This document shows positions 1 to 9,300 of a stretch of DNA of 64,000 nt, one piece after another. Source of the DNA: Shewanella nanhaiensis (GTDB lineage: Bacteria > Pseudomonadota > Gammaproteobacteria > Enterobacterales > Shewanellaceae); contig NZ_JAHZST010000007.1 in assembly GCF_019457885.1 (NCBI RefSeq), positions 1 to 64,000 of the forward strand. Direction: 5' to 3'. The notes beneath the pieces were generated by a model. That model was not told the DNA's origin. It did no database searches and worked only from the letters and a program-made list of their open reading frames with translations. The position numbers were made by a program, and so were the translations under genes. Numbering within the stretch: position 1 is the stretch's first letter; each line of letters starts with the position of its first letter.

Positions 1-107
1 ACTATATCGAATATTTCTATAATCCAGTGCGACATCATGGTAGTAATAACGGACTGTCTCCGATGAAGTTCGAGAAGCAGTATTTTGAGAAACTAGGAAG
101 TGTCTAG
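1..107 (+). CDS. IS3-family transposase, C-terminal end (partial)
   Basis: Reading from base 3, 34 codons end in TAG at 105-107. The peptide has the typical IS3-family OrfB ending: Y-I-E-Y-F-Y-N-P-V-R-H-H followed by G-L-S-P-M-K-F-E, the last part of the DDE transposase (rve) domain. The stop codon lies in TGTCTAGAAAACTAGGGGC, which resembles an IS3-type right terminal repeat, so the element probably ends near 120-130. Only the right end of the insertion sequence is in the window, so intactness cannot be judged. Confidence 0.8.
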   Translation, partial: YIEYFYNPVRHHGSNNGLSPMKFEKQYFEKLGSV

Positions 108-529
108 AAAACTAGGGGCTTACCACATTTTACCAAGCCCTGTTGAGGAGTAGTGGTTAAGAAATATTGGCTACTATCTCATAATTTTTGTGCAGAATAG
201 AACTGAATTCCTGCACTCAATTACCGAGCAGCAATAGTAAAAATATAGCAACCCACATTAACAGATTTTAAAAGCAAACAGTGTTCTTAAGCTATTTACA
301 ATTGTACTTTCCAATTTTAAAAATAATCTAATTAATTTCTTACCAAAAGGTTTTCAACTCAAACAAACGTAACACCCACTGTAACACCAAAAGAAAGCAC
401 CAAACAATAAGCACAACAAAAACAATCAAGTAAAACGCAAGGTAGAGCCCCGCCTCATCCACCAATTCTAAAAAAAAGCCAACAGAAAGTTCGAGCCTAT
501 ATCAACCGTTTCCCCCATAATTCAGTGAC
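108..529. other. intergenic, IS right end and AT-rich spacer
   Basis: About 420 bases without a convincing gene. The first 20 or so bases look like the terminal repeat of the IS element. A GGGCTT/AAGCCC inverted repeat lies near 114-143. The rest is AT-rich and shows neither coding signature nor RNA gene. Confidence 0.5.
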
Positions 530-1114
530 CTAATTTAGTCTTAATCGAATATCAAGTTGCTCTATACTCATACCCTCTTTGCGATATGGCTCCATCGCCT
601 TCGGTGAGATAATAAATTCACCTAAAATTGAATCATCTTCCGTTGTAATAGAAACAGAACTGCCATCAGACAATCTGATATTGATCCCCCAGTCGTAGGT
701 GAGAACCTCATCTGACAAAGTTAAATTGCTAGTTTTATCTCCAACTGCAAATCTGCAGCTAAGACTCAAAACCTCTACGGTTTCGATAATGGCACTACTA
801 TTTTCAACCATTTTTATCTCTGAACACGGGCCGACAGAGTTATCATGTTCACAGTATTCAATTTCACCAGGTTTCTGCAACAATCTAAATTTAGGTAGAT
901 GAAAATCATGCCCATCAGGACTGGTATGCCACTCATTACTCATCTCGATAAATCCTGAACTCCCCCTAAAATAGAGAGAAGAGAGACTGCTCTCGTAACC
1001 TTGACTAAGATGCAAGTTTGCAGATTGAGTAATTAAGTAAATTTCTAAACCTACCAACATCTGCAATGTTTCAATGGACTTACCATCTAACTCATATTGG
1101 ATCTCTGTCATCAT
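530..1114 (-). CDS. hypothetical protein, 194 aa
   Basis: I do not recognise this family. The start is well placed: AGGGAAGAT lies directly before ATGATG, so translation begins at the first or second Met. There is no signal peptide or membrane segment, so it is probably cytoplasmic. The sequence is mixed and moderately acidic, with many short beta-type stretches and no clear catalytic motif. It is transcribed away from the CBS gene at 1439; the roughly 320-bp gap between them contains a perfect palindrome. It may be cargo next to the IS end. Confidence 0.6.
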   Translation of the reverse strand: MMTEIQYELDGKSIETLQMLVGLEIYLITQSANLHLSQGYESSLSSLYFRGSSGFIEMSNEWHTSPDGHDFHLPKFRLLQKPGEIEYCEHDNSVGPCSEIKMVENSSAIIETVEVLSLSCRFAVGDKTSNLTLSDEVLTYDWGINIRLSDGSSVSITTEDDSILGEFIISPKAMEPYRKEGMSIEQLDIRLRLN

Positions 1115-1235
1115 ATCTTCCCTGCTAGCTTTGAGCTTTTAGTTTTTAGCTGAAACTACAATTTAAAATAACGTAGCACTGTGACATAGATATGACTTAA
1201 AGAGTTCCCACAAACTATCAATGGTTAAAAATATT

Positions 1236-1254
1236 AACAATTGCATCAATTGTT
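1236..1254. promoter_or_regulatory. perfect 8-3-8 palindrome between divergent genes
   Basis: AACAATTG-CAT-CAATTGTT is a perfect inverted repeat in the gap between the divergent genes at 1114 and 1439. Its size and position suit a dimeric regulator's operator. The regulator is unknown. Confidence 0.4.
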
Positions 1255-1438
1255 TATACATAAATTAATTGTCATTAATGTGATTGACTCGCTTGCTTTG
1301 ACTGCACTAACTTGGTAGTTGATTCTACGTTTGGGGCCTTTCGCCTAACTGCTGATTTCAACGATGATCAACTTACCTCAAACGAACCTAAGAAGTGACA
1401 ACTTCCCTACACCCTTTGCAGTTTAAGGAATAACAAAA

Positions 1439-1999
1439 ATGAGAAACTTAGAACTTTTTAATACAGCCTCTGTCGATCACCTACTCTGGTCAACCGACAA
1501 TGACATCACTCAACTCAATTCACCTGCACTCTCTATATTTACTGACTTTGACCACTCCCAACCTATGGTTATCGACTCCCAAACCAGTGCAGTCAAAACC
1601 TCTGAGATAATGGAAAAGACCCATGCTTTTATGCGCCTAGTCGTCGATGGAAAAAATAGATTCTTAGGGGTGATCACTAAACATCAGTTATTGCATCGTA
1701 AAATGGTAAAAATGGCCAACAAGTTTAATAGTAATCTTGATGAGCTACTGGTCACAGATATGATGGTGCCAAGAGAGGAGTTGCAATCACTGGACTATGA
1801 ACAACTAACGTCGGCCAAGGTCAGTGACGTTGTCAGATCATTACAGGAGAATGGCCTGCACCATATTCTAGTTATTGACCACCAGCAGCACCATATTAGA
1901 GGGTTAATTTCTGCAAACGATGTTGCGCGTAAACTTAAAGTCCCGATTAATATCGAGCAGCCACCTTCGTTTATGCATATTTTTAAAGCCGCTATTTAA
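1439..1999 (+). CDS. CBS-domain pair protein
   Basis: A 186-aa soluble protein with two CBS motifs. The first, around residues 40-90, contains F-L-G-V-I-T-K-H. The second, around 107-175, contains D-M-M-V-P, H-H-I-L-V-I-D and I-R-G-L-I-S-A-N-D-V-A-R-K. CBS pairs bind adenosine nucleotides such as AMP, ATP or SAM and usually regulate a partner; no enzymatic or transport domain is fused here, so this is a stand-alone sensor-type protein. It is monocistronic: a 324-bp upstream gap holds a palindrome and a strong terminator follows directly. The partner is unknown. Confidence 0.8.
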   Translation: MRNLELFNTASVDHLLWSTDNDITQLNSPALSIFTDFDHSQPMVIDSQTSAVKTSEIMEKTHAFMRLVVDGKNRFLGVITKHQLLHRKMVKMANKFNSNLDELLVTDMMVPREELQSLDYEQLTSAKVSDVVRSLQENGLHHILVIDHQQHHIRGLISANDVARKLKVPINIEQPPSFMHIFKAAI

Positions 2000-2013
2000 C
2001 GATTCTCAAGCAC

Positions 2014-2040
2014 AAAAAAACCACCTCATGGTGGTTTTTT
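2014..2040. terminator. bidirectional intrinsic terminator
   Basis: An A-tract, the stem CCACC/GGTGG with a TCAT loop, and a T-tract. The symmetry lets it stop both the CBS gene and the convergent doxX/ohr pair. Confidence 0.85.
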
Positions 2041-2075
2041 ACACTCTAGTCTAGTCTTCAAGGAACATGAACATA

Positions 2076-2492
2076 CTACTCAACTTGAGCCGCACACCTA
2101 GCGTGCCCAGCTAGCACAAGTAAACCTGCAAAGATCCCCAAGTTCTTAATGAAGTTTTGCATCTCATGGGCAGCTTCTACTCCCCCATAGTTCCAAAAAT
2201 CATGCAAAGACCCATTAATGACTAACACCAACCCAGCTAGCATCAAGGAAACAATGAAAGTATATCGATTCAATATCAGTGCAATAGCCGCAGCGATTTG
2301 AAACATACCCGCTATGGCTAACAATTGTGGGATCATCACCATATTATGCTTAGCCATCAGGGTGATATGCATATCCCAGCTGACAAATTTCATGATCCCA
2401 GGTAACAAAAAGTAGAGTGCCAATAGCACTCTGCCACTCGTTAACAACGAGGTGTTTAAGGCTATCTTATCTTTCATATCATCGACTCTCAT
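2076..2492 (-). CDS. DoxX-family membrane protein
   Basis: A 138-aa inner-membrane protein with four hydrophobic segments. L-A-L-Y-F-L-L-P-G-I-M-K-F is the characteristic first DoxX/SURF4-like helix. DoxX proteins are small quinone- or redox-associated membrane proteins, often beside thiol or peroxide defence genes; the exact reaction here is unknown. It begins 6 bp downstream of the ohr stop, so the two form an operon, which suggests an oxidative-stress role. The start could instead be the Met at 2477 (M-K-D-K). Confidence 0.8.
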   Translation of the reverse strand: MRVDDMKDKIALNTSLLTSGRVLLALYFLLPGIMKFVSWDMHITLMAKHNMVMIPQLLAIAGMFQIAAAIALILNRYTFIVSLMLAGLVLVINGSLHDFWNYGGVEAAHEMQNFIKNLGIFAGLLVLAGHARCAAQVE

Positions 2493-2498
2493 GACCTA

Positions 2499-2921
2499 TT
2501 AGATACTTTTACCATTGAGGGTAAGCACAACATCAATATTACCTTTAATAGCATTTGAGTAAGGACATACTTGATGAGCTGCCTTAACGATCTCTACAGC
2601 TTTCGCTTCAGGCAGTTCAAGCGTGATAGATAATGCCGCGGTTAACTCAAATCCTCCCTCCTCTTTAGCACCAATTGCCACAGTAGCGGTAACCGGCGCC
2701 TCACTTAATGGCACTTTTACCTCGCGAGCCACATGTAATATGGCATTAGAGAAACAGGCACTATAACCTGCCGCAAATAGCTGCTCAGGATTGGTTGCTT
2801 CTACACTCCCTCCCATCTCTTTAGGGTAGCTTAATGCAAGCGACAATAAACCATCATCACTTGATACTTTTCCGTTTCTTCCTGCACTAGCCGTAGCACT
2901 TGTTTCATATAGTTTTTTCAT
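2499..2921 (-). CDS. ohr: organic hydroperoxide resistance protein, OsmC/Ohr family
   Basis: Ohr reduces organic hydroperoxides with two reactive cysteines recycled by lipoylated proteins. Both cysteines are visible: G-Y-S-A-C-F, the peroxidatic type, and H-Q-V-C-P-Y-S-N. The length is 140 aa from M-K-K-L-Y-E, typical for Ohr. That start is chosen because GGAG lies nine bases upstream; the frame runs 16 codons further but without a ribosome-binding site. It leads a two-gene operon with doxX. No OhrR regulator gene is adjacent; a TTGTGCACAA palindrome at 2962-2971 is a possible operator. Confidence 0.9.
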   Translation of the reverse strand: MKKLYETSATASAGRNGKVSSDDGLLSLALSYPKEMGGSVEATNPEQLFAAGYSACFSNAILHVAREVKVPLSEAPVTATVAIGAKEEGGFELTAALSITLELPEAKAVEIVKAAHQVCPYSNAIKGNIDVVLTLNGKSI

Positions 2922-3165
2922 CTTCAACTCCATATTTGAATTTCTAAATACGATAATTATATTGTGCACAACTTAATTACCGCTAGAGTACAGAAAACAT
3001 TAATTGCGCGCAAGTTAGTTTACAAAATAGAGGAGTTAAAATGATGAGTCATCTATCTGGTTTGGCTATCGCTGGTACAAAACGTCACATTTAACAGCTT
3101 GTATCTTTAGAACTTTGTTAGATAAGCTCTATTAATCCCCGAGCAGAAATAAGGAGCTGGGTTTA

Positions 3166-4161
3166 ATGAGAATTTGCCACTTAAGGTCTATTTCATTGTT
3201 CGGCTCTCTCCTGTGTTGCTCTCAAGTCTATGGCGGACAGTGGCACCTTCAGCTTGATAATGACATTATCTTTGGCAGTGATGGCAACTACACCAATGGC
3301 ATGATTTTAGGCTGGGAAAGCGCTGCACAAGATATGCGTAGTAAACTTACCACTCCGCTCCAATGGCAAAGGCTATTTCTATTTAATCAAGTGGAGGGGG
3401 AGATAGCTTGGGGAGCTAAATTAAACCAAAGGATGTGGACACCAACGGAAATTGAGATTGCAACTCCTCAGCCAGATGACCGCCCCTATGCAGGACTGCT
3501 TACGATTGAAAGTCATACAGCCCATTATGGAGTGGATTTATCCCAGAAAAACTGGCTATCACTTGGTGTTATGGGACCCTTATCAGGAGCTCAGCAAGTT
3601 CAAGAGTTCGTCCACAAGATCACTGACTCCTCACCCCCCTTGGGCTGGCAATATCAAGTTAAAAACCAAGTAACGATACAGCTAGCCTATGAAATCGATG
3701 CCTTGATGTTGAGAAAAGATGCCTTTAACCACGCTTTTACAGGTAAGACACAATGGGAGCTGAGTGGATTTAGTCACTCTCAGGCTGGTAACTTTAGATC
3801 TGAAACTGAACTCGGGGTTCTGTTTCGTTGGGGTAATGATCTAGAACACTCTTTTGGCCGTCTAAGCCAACATAGTGGTCATCTGGGCAACCTCACCTCC
3901 GCTAAAGGTTTCAGTAATTTCATATTCTATACTAGAGCTTTTGTTGGCTATAGATTCAATGATTTAAGCTTAGAGGGCTCGCTCCCCTATGATCCCCACC
4001 TCATGTTGGAACACCTACAATATGGAGTTAAGAGCGGTATTATTTGGTCACATTCCAACGGATCCATATCTTGGAGCTTTAACTCCTACAGTCAGGAGTA
4101 TCAAAATGATAAACAAAGCTGGCATGGGTATGGTTCACTGACCTTCAGCTGGAGCCTGTAG
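3166..4161 (+). CDS. LpxR-like lipid A 3'-O-deacylase (DUF2219), outer membrane
   Basis: 331 aa with a signal peptide ending around residue 23 (Q-V-Y-G-G) and a beta-barrel pattern ending in F-S-W-S-L. LpxR-family signatures are present: N-D-x-x-F-G-S-D near the mature N-terminus, Y-T-N-G, D-D-R-P-Y-A-G and Q-E-F-V-H-K. LpxR is a Ca-dependent outer-membrane enzyme removing the 3'-acyloxyacyl group of lipid A, which alters endotoxin structure. This paralogue may act on lipid A or another phospholipid. GGAGCTGGGTTTA precedes the ATG. It appears monocistronic. Confidence 0.8.
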   Translation: MRICHLRSISLFGSLLCCSQVYGGQWHLQLDNDIIFGSDGNYTNGMILGWESAAQDMRSKLTTPLQWQRLFLFNQVEGEIAWGAKLNQRMWTPTEIEIATPQPDDRPYAGLLTIESHTAHYGVDLSQKNWLSLGVMGPLSGAQQVQEFVHKITDSSPPLGWQYQVKNQVTIQLAYEIDALMLRKDAFNHAFTGKTQWELSGFSHSQAGNFRSETELGVLFRWGNDLEHSFGRLSQHSGHLGNLTSAKGFSNFIFYTRAFVGYRFNDLSLEGSLPYDPHLMLEHLQYGVKSGIIWSHSNGSISWSFNSYSQEYQNDKQSWHGYGSLTFSWSL

Positions 4162-4200
4162 CGAACGAGTCTTTACTACATCAATGTGTGAAAACAGTGG

Positions 4201-5349
4201 TTAGCTTTGCTCACGGGATTCATTAAGTGTATTAAAGAACTTGTACAGACATTCAAGTATTGCCCCAAGCTCTTGATTAACGAGCTCCCCCTGCCCCTGA
4301 CTAGCCTCCAGCTTAGTCGAAGTTTCATCGGCAAGAGCCATAAGTTGTTTCTCTTGATCTTCCTCTAACCCTAAACCAAACAACATCCCCTCCAGCTCAG
4401 TTAGCATCCCTCTCATCACACCTTGAGAGAGTTCATCGTGTGCAATAAGTCGCTCTGACGTCTGCTGGATCTGCTTCTCTGTCATGGAGATCACTTGGGT
4501 AAATATCTCCTGTCTCTGTCCTAGCATTTTTGCTCTGGCCGCCAAATTAGCTAATTGTACATTGGCAATATCCATCAATACCGCTAGGTGATCTCGTAGT
4601 CTGCCACAACGTTTCTCATCATCTAATGGCATATCTTTAATCAGTAATACAATGTGCGGGTCCCTAATTATTGTCCTGATACCTATACTTAATATTCGTT
4701 CATTATGGGTTGCAAAACGGGTGAGCAGCTCAGCTTCCATGCTACCTTTTTTGCAACCAACAAAAACAATGGCTCCTGTATCTACTCGTGAAACAGCATG
4801 CATACCAAAATTCAGCAAAATATTGTTCATCGCCAAACCAACATCTTCTGCTCGCTCAATTGACTGCACATCTTTGATAAATTGAACAACCTGACCAAGC
4901 TCACTACTTACTGTCATCGCCTCCATTGCAATCGACATCGCCTCAGATGCAGACTCTTTAGCATGACTTACTGCAAGCTGTTGACTTAAACATGTATTCA
5001 CTTTCTCGTGTAACTCTTCAGGCTCTGCTGGCTTAGTAATATAGTCATCAGCTCCAGCCTCAAAACCCGTGAGTCGCTCCTCAACCGTGTCCAGGCCAGA
5101 GACAAATATAATAGGTAAGTGCGCTGTAACAGCCTCCTTTCTCAGAGTCACGCAGACTTCAAAGCCGGAAATACCAGGCATATCAACATCAAGAAGTACT
5201 AAATCAGGCATGCTCTCGTTAATTATGGCGAGACACTCTTCTCCACTCTCAGCCTCAGAAACCTCATACTCCCCCTCAAGTATCCCTCTTAACATCAATC
5301 GACTCACAGCGGTGTCATCAACAACGAGTATTCTTGTAGCCTGCTTCAT
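4201..5349 (-). CDS. response regulator with uncharacterised output region
   Basis: 382 aa. The N-terminal REC domain (residues 5-120) has the D-D pair at 11-12, phospho-acceptor D54 in L-L-D-V-D-M-P and K107 in I-T-K-P. The remaining 260 residues match no DNA-binding or enzymatic domain I know; they are largely helical and include a coiled-coil-like stretch around 130-160. It follows the REC-GGDEF gene after 89 bp and the hybrid kinase before that, so it is probably the third output of this phosphorelay and may receive phosphate from the kinase's HPt domain. No strong terminator separates it from its neighbours. Confidence 0.8.
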   Translation of the reverse strand: MKQATRILVVDDTAVSRLMLRGILEGEYEVSEAESGEECLAIINESMPDLVLLDVDMPGISGFEVCVTLRKEAVTAHLPIIFVSGLDTVEERLTGFEAGADDYITKPAEPEELHEKVNTCLSQQLAVSHAKESASEAMSIAMEAMTVSSELGQVVQFIKDVQSIERAEDVGLAMNNILLNFGMHAVSRVDTGAIVFVGCKKGSMEAELLTRFATHNERILSIGIRTIIRDPHIVLLIKDMPLDDEKRCGRLRDHLAVLMDIANVQLANLAARAKMLGQRQEIFTQVISMTEKQIQQTSERLIAHDELSQGVMRGMLTELEGMLFGLGLEEDQEKQLMALADETSTKLEASQGQGELVNQELGAILECLYKFFNTLNESREQS

Positions 5350-5438
5350 AGCCGCTTATCCCTATATTTAATATCATTGAAATTTTGAAAAATTTATCGA
5401 TAATGAGCATTGCTCGAAGGCTATCGGATTAACCAGTC

Positions 5439-6344
5439 TCAACTTTCTTTCACTTCTAACTCTTTTTCAGCCTGAACGACACAATTTCTACCTTTCTCTT
5501 TCGCTAAATAAACGGCTTGATCTGCGCGTGCAAGTAGGTGTTCGAACTCTTCTCCATCTGGTTGCAACTCGGCAATACCAAAGCTTGCAGTGACAGAGAT
5601 CCCCTCAGGAAGAAGATGCTCTATGGAGCTCCTTAACTGCTCTGCTTTCTCATCAGCGTCAGAGATAGAGCAATGATCGAGTAAGATCACAAACTCCTCA
5701 CCACCAAACCTTGCCACTATGTCCTCTTTTCGATTAGCACTAGATAGCACATTTGCAACGGCCTTGAGCACAGTATCTCCGCCCTGATGGCCAAACTGAT
5801 CATTAACTAACTTAAAATAATCAATATCGATCATCATTACAGAGAGAGTTCCACCGTGGCGAGTAATTCTGGCGACCTTACTATTCGCAGCTTCAATAAG
5901 GTAGTGACGATTAAATAAACGGGTGAGTTGGTCGTGTAACGCCATACTTCGTAACGCATCACTTTGTTGTTTCAGTATTATCTGAGTCCCAACTCTAGCT
6001 GTTACTATCGCTGGACGGATTGGCTTAGTGATATAATCCACAGCACCTAACTGCAGGCCAAACTCCTCATCCTTATCGCTGTCTTTTCCGGTTACAAAAA
6101 TAATTGGAATGTCTTTTGTTGATGGGTTGGATTTGAGTGTTCGGCAAACCTCGTAACCATCCATATCAGGCATAATCACATCGAGTAAAATAAGATCTGG
6201 AATAGGATCGCGTTCAGCCAACTCTATGCAACGCTTGCCATCCATTGCAACTTTTAAGTTATAGTGTTTTTGTAAGCATCCAGCCAATAGCTCTATATTA
6301 GTGCGGGTATCATCCACTAGCAGTATGGTTGCTTTATCATTCAT
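5439..6344 (-). CDS. REC-GGDEF diguanylate cyclase
   Basis: 301 aa. The REC domain (5-120) has phospho-acceptor D55 in L-L-D-V-I-M-P-D-M-D-G. The GGDEF domain (130-295) has an intact G-G-E-E-F active site at 214-218, so it should make cyclic di-GMP from two GTP. R-K-E-D at 205-208, five residues before G-G-E-E-F, is an intact inhibitory I-site, so product feedback is expected. Its ATG overlaps the TGA of the hybrid kinase gene (ATGA), which implies translational coupling and cognate signalling: kinase output should control c-di-GMP and thus attachment or motility. Confidence 0.93.
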   Translation of the reverse strand: MNDKATILLVDDTRTNIELLAGCLQKHYNLKVAMDGKRCIELAERDPIPDLILLDVIMPDMDGYEVCRTLKSNPSTKDIPIIFVTGKDSDKDEEFGLQLGAVDYITKPIRPAIVTARVGTQIILKQQSDALRSMALHDQLTRLFNRHYLIEAANSKVARITRHGGTLSVMMIDIDYFKLVNDQFGHQGGDTVLKAVANVLSSANRKEDIVARFGGEEFVILLDHCSISDADEKAEQLRSSIEHLLPEGISVTASFGIAELQPDGEEFEHLLARADQAVYLAKEKGRNCVVQAEKELEVKES

Positions 6345-9300
6345 AAACGAGAGATCTCCCCTCTGTTCAGATCAAGCTTGGCCAGTCTAGCTTTGAGTTC
6401 TTTAAGGGTGATGATCGCAGCGGGATAATCAAAATCGGTTAACAATAATAGAAGATGATCAAATTCAGACTGTAACACTTGTTCCAGACTCGCACTCTTT
6501 AACCCAGAGAACTCCTCAATATTTATATAGCTACCTTCTGCCAACAACTTATCAAGTCGGTTTAAGAGACCATTAACCTCATCATGGGATAAACACTCTT
6601 GTTTCATCGTCTCTGTTTCTGAGCTTTGCTGAAACTTATCGATCTCCTGTTTTAGTTCTTGGTATGCAAGAATAAGAGCAGGATGTTCTGCTTTTGCCTT
6701 ACTTAACTCCCCCTGTTTTGCCGCAAGCTCAATAATCGCGGCTTTCTCTTTAAGAAGCTCTCCTCCTACATTTGCGGCAACACCTTTAACAGTGTGGGAA
6801 ACTTGCCTTATTGCATCTAAATTATCGGCAGTTATTGCATGCTCAAGCGCCTCCATTCTAGAGGGCATATCTTCATTAAATAGATGAAGTATTGAGTTAA
6901 ACAGAGCCTCTTTTCCCATGGCTCGTTTCATCAAACCATCCTTGTCCCATAATCTATTTTTTTCAACCATCTTATTATCAATTATAGAGGCCGATTGAGT
7001 ATCAGGCGTAATATTTGACTCTTGCTTAACTGGCGTTCTCAAAAGACCTGCACCGCGAGAGGTTGAAGCCGCCTTAACTGTTGAACTCTCACTTCCTTTA
7101 GATGAAGATAACCATTGATTTAATTTATAAAATACCTTGTCCGGTTCTATCGGCTTTGCCAAATAATCATCCATGCCAGCATCGAGACACTTCTCTTTAT
7201 CTCCTATCATGGCATTTGCCGTCATCGCTATAATGGGGATCTGTTTATAGGTATCACCGGCTTTACCTTCTCGTATCGCTCTCGATGCCTCATAGCCATC
7301 CATTTCAGGCATCTGACAATCCATCAAGATTAAAGAATAGGGGGTATCCCCAGCGCTACACAGCATGTTAATCGCTTGAACCCCGTTATCAGCAACATCT
7401 ACCGATACCTTAAAGTCCTCTAAAACCCCCGTTGCAACGAGCTGATTTACATAATTATCTTCCACCAATAATATTCGTACCTGTGCAGAAAGCTCTTGAG
7501 GTCCAGAATCACCATGATTTAATGTTTGCAGGTAATGATGTGTGATCAATGGGTGAGCCTTAAGTAAGGCCTCACCATCTTCGGAAATGACAGATAGGGC
7601 ATCGAAGAGATCTGAGGTTGTGGTTGGTTTAGGAAAGTAAGCACTAAATCCAAGGTCGGCAAAGAATTTGGCATCACCAATTTGCGACATAGAGGTCATC
7701 ATGACGAGTTTAATCGAGCTAAATCTGTCATCAGACTTTAAGCGTCGACCCAATTCAGCCCCATCGATATCCGCCATCTGCATATCCAAAAATGCGACAT
7801 CAAACTGAGCTTGTTTAAGGCTCTCATCTCTCTTGGCGCACAGCTCTAGCGCTTCAGTTGCACTGGCTGCACCTTCAACACTCGCCCCCCAAATCAATAA
7901 CTGCTCAATGATAACTTCACGGTTGGTTTCATTATCGTCAACCACGAGTAAATTCAACTCTTCGATATTCGCACTAGGAACAACTAACTGAGAACTTTCG
8001 CTTTTTCCTAAACTTATTTCAAACTCTATGCTGGTACCAACGCCGAACTCACTCTTGATGCTGATGTCTCCTCCCATCAGATGACAGATTTTTTGAACAA
8101 TGGCTAAACCTAATCCTGTGCCACCATACTTGCGGGTTGTCGATGCATCAACCTGACTAAAAGATTCAAAAAGAGATGAGATCTTATCTGCGGCAATTCC
8201 GATCCCGGTATCTGTGATCACGCACTTGAAACACCAGCCATCACCACAATCACGTAAACTGGCCTCAATTAACACTTCGCCTTTATCAGTGAACTTAATC
8301 GCGTTGCCCACAAGATTTGTCATTGCTTGACGGAGCCGGCTCGGATCCCCTGTCACCATTGAGTGCTCGATCCCTTTAAGATCGAGTACTAACTCAAGGT
8401 TTTTATTTTGCGCCTGAAAAGCCATACCTTCAGCAAACTCTCCCAGCATGCCGCGCAGATTAAAATCCAAATTTTCCAACTCTAATTTACCAGCATCAAT
8501 TTTAGAGTAATCTAGAATATCGTTGATTAAGGTCAAAAGAGATTTGGCACTCGATTGTGCAATGCCGACCCTACGCTTTTGGTAATCAGTTAACTGGGTA
8601 TTGTTGAGTAAACCTAACATCCCCAATACACCATTCATGGGCGTACGGATCTCATGGCTCATACTGGCTAGAAACTCACTCTTTGCTTTAACAGCAAGAT
8701 CAGCCTCCTCTTTCGCTAGAATAAGCTCATTTTGGGTTTTCATTCGTTTACTTATGTCATGAAAGCTCCATACCCTACCCAATAATCCCTCATCAGATCT
8801 CATGGGTAAAGATACACGCTCATAGACTCTACTATCACTAAACTCTAAGATATCGAACCCTTCAAAATCAGGCTCACTGTATAGAGTTTCTATTTTATCG
8901 ATAAAGCCATCATGAGCGATGAGTTTGCTCCTATTTCTAAGCTCAAGCTCCCTATGATCCAAACCTGTTTTCACCTCGATATCGCATAGTTCGGCATAGC
9001 TTTCATTAAACTGCAGGATCTTACCGTCCAAGCTTGTCACTAGAATGCCGTTATCAGTTGACTCAAGCATGGAGTGCATTAGAGAGAGTGCTTCTTTGGT
9101 TTTTATCTCCGCAAGTTTTCTGGTCGTGATATCAGTACGAATAGCCACATAACTCTCCGGCTTCCCATCACTATTGGTCATGGGCACTATGGTAGTATCA
9201 ACCCAATAGAAACTCCCATTCTTAGCCCGATTACAGATCTCAGCACTCCATACCTCCCCTTTAGTGATCACACTGTACATCTGGATAAAAAACGATCTCG

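Noticed and set aside
114..143. GGGCTT/AAGCCC hairpin as a terminator
   Set aside because: No T-tract, and it may be part of the IS terminal sequence.
2962..2971. TTGTGCACAA as an OhrR operator
   Set aside because: It does not match the usual OhrR consensus well and no OhrR gene is nearby, so it is mentioned only with the ohr gene.
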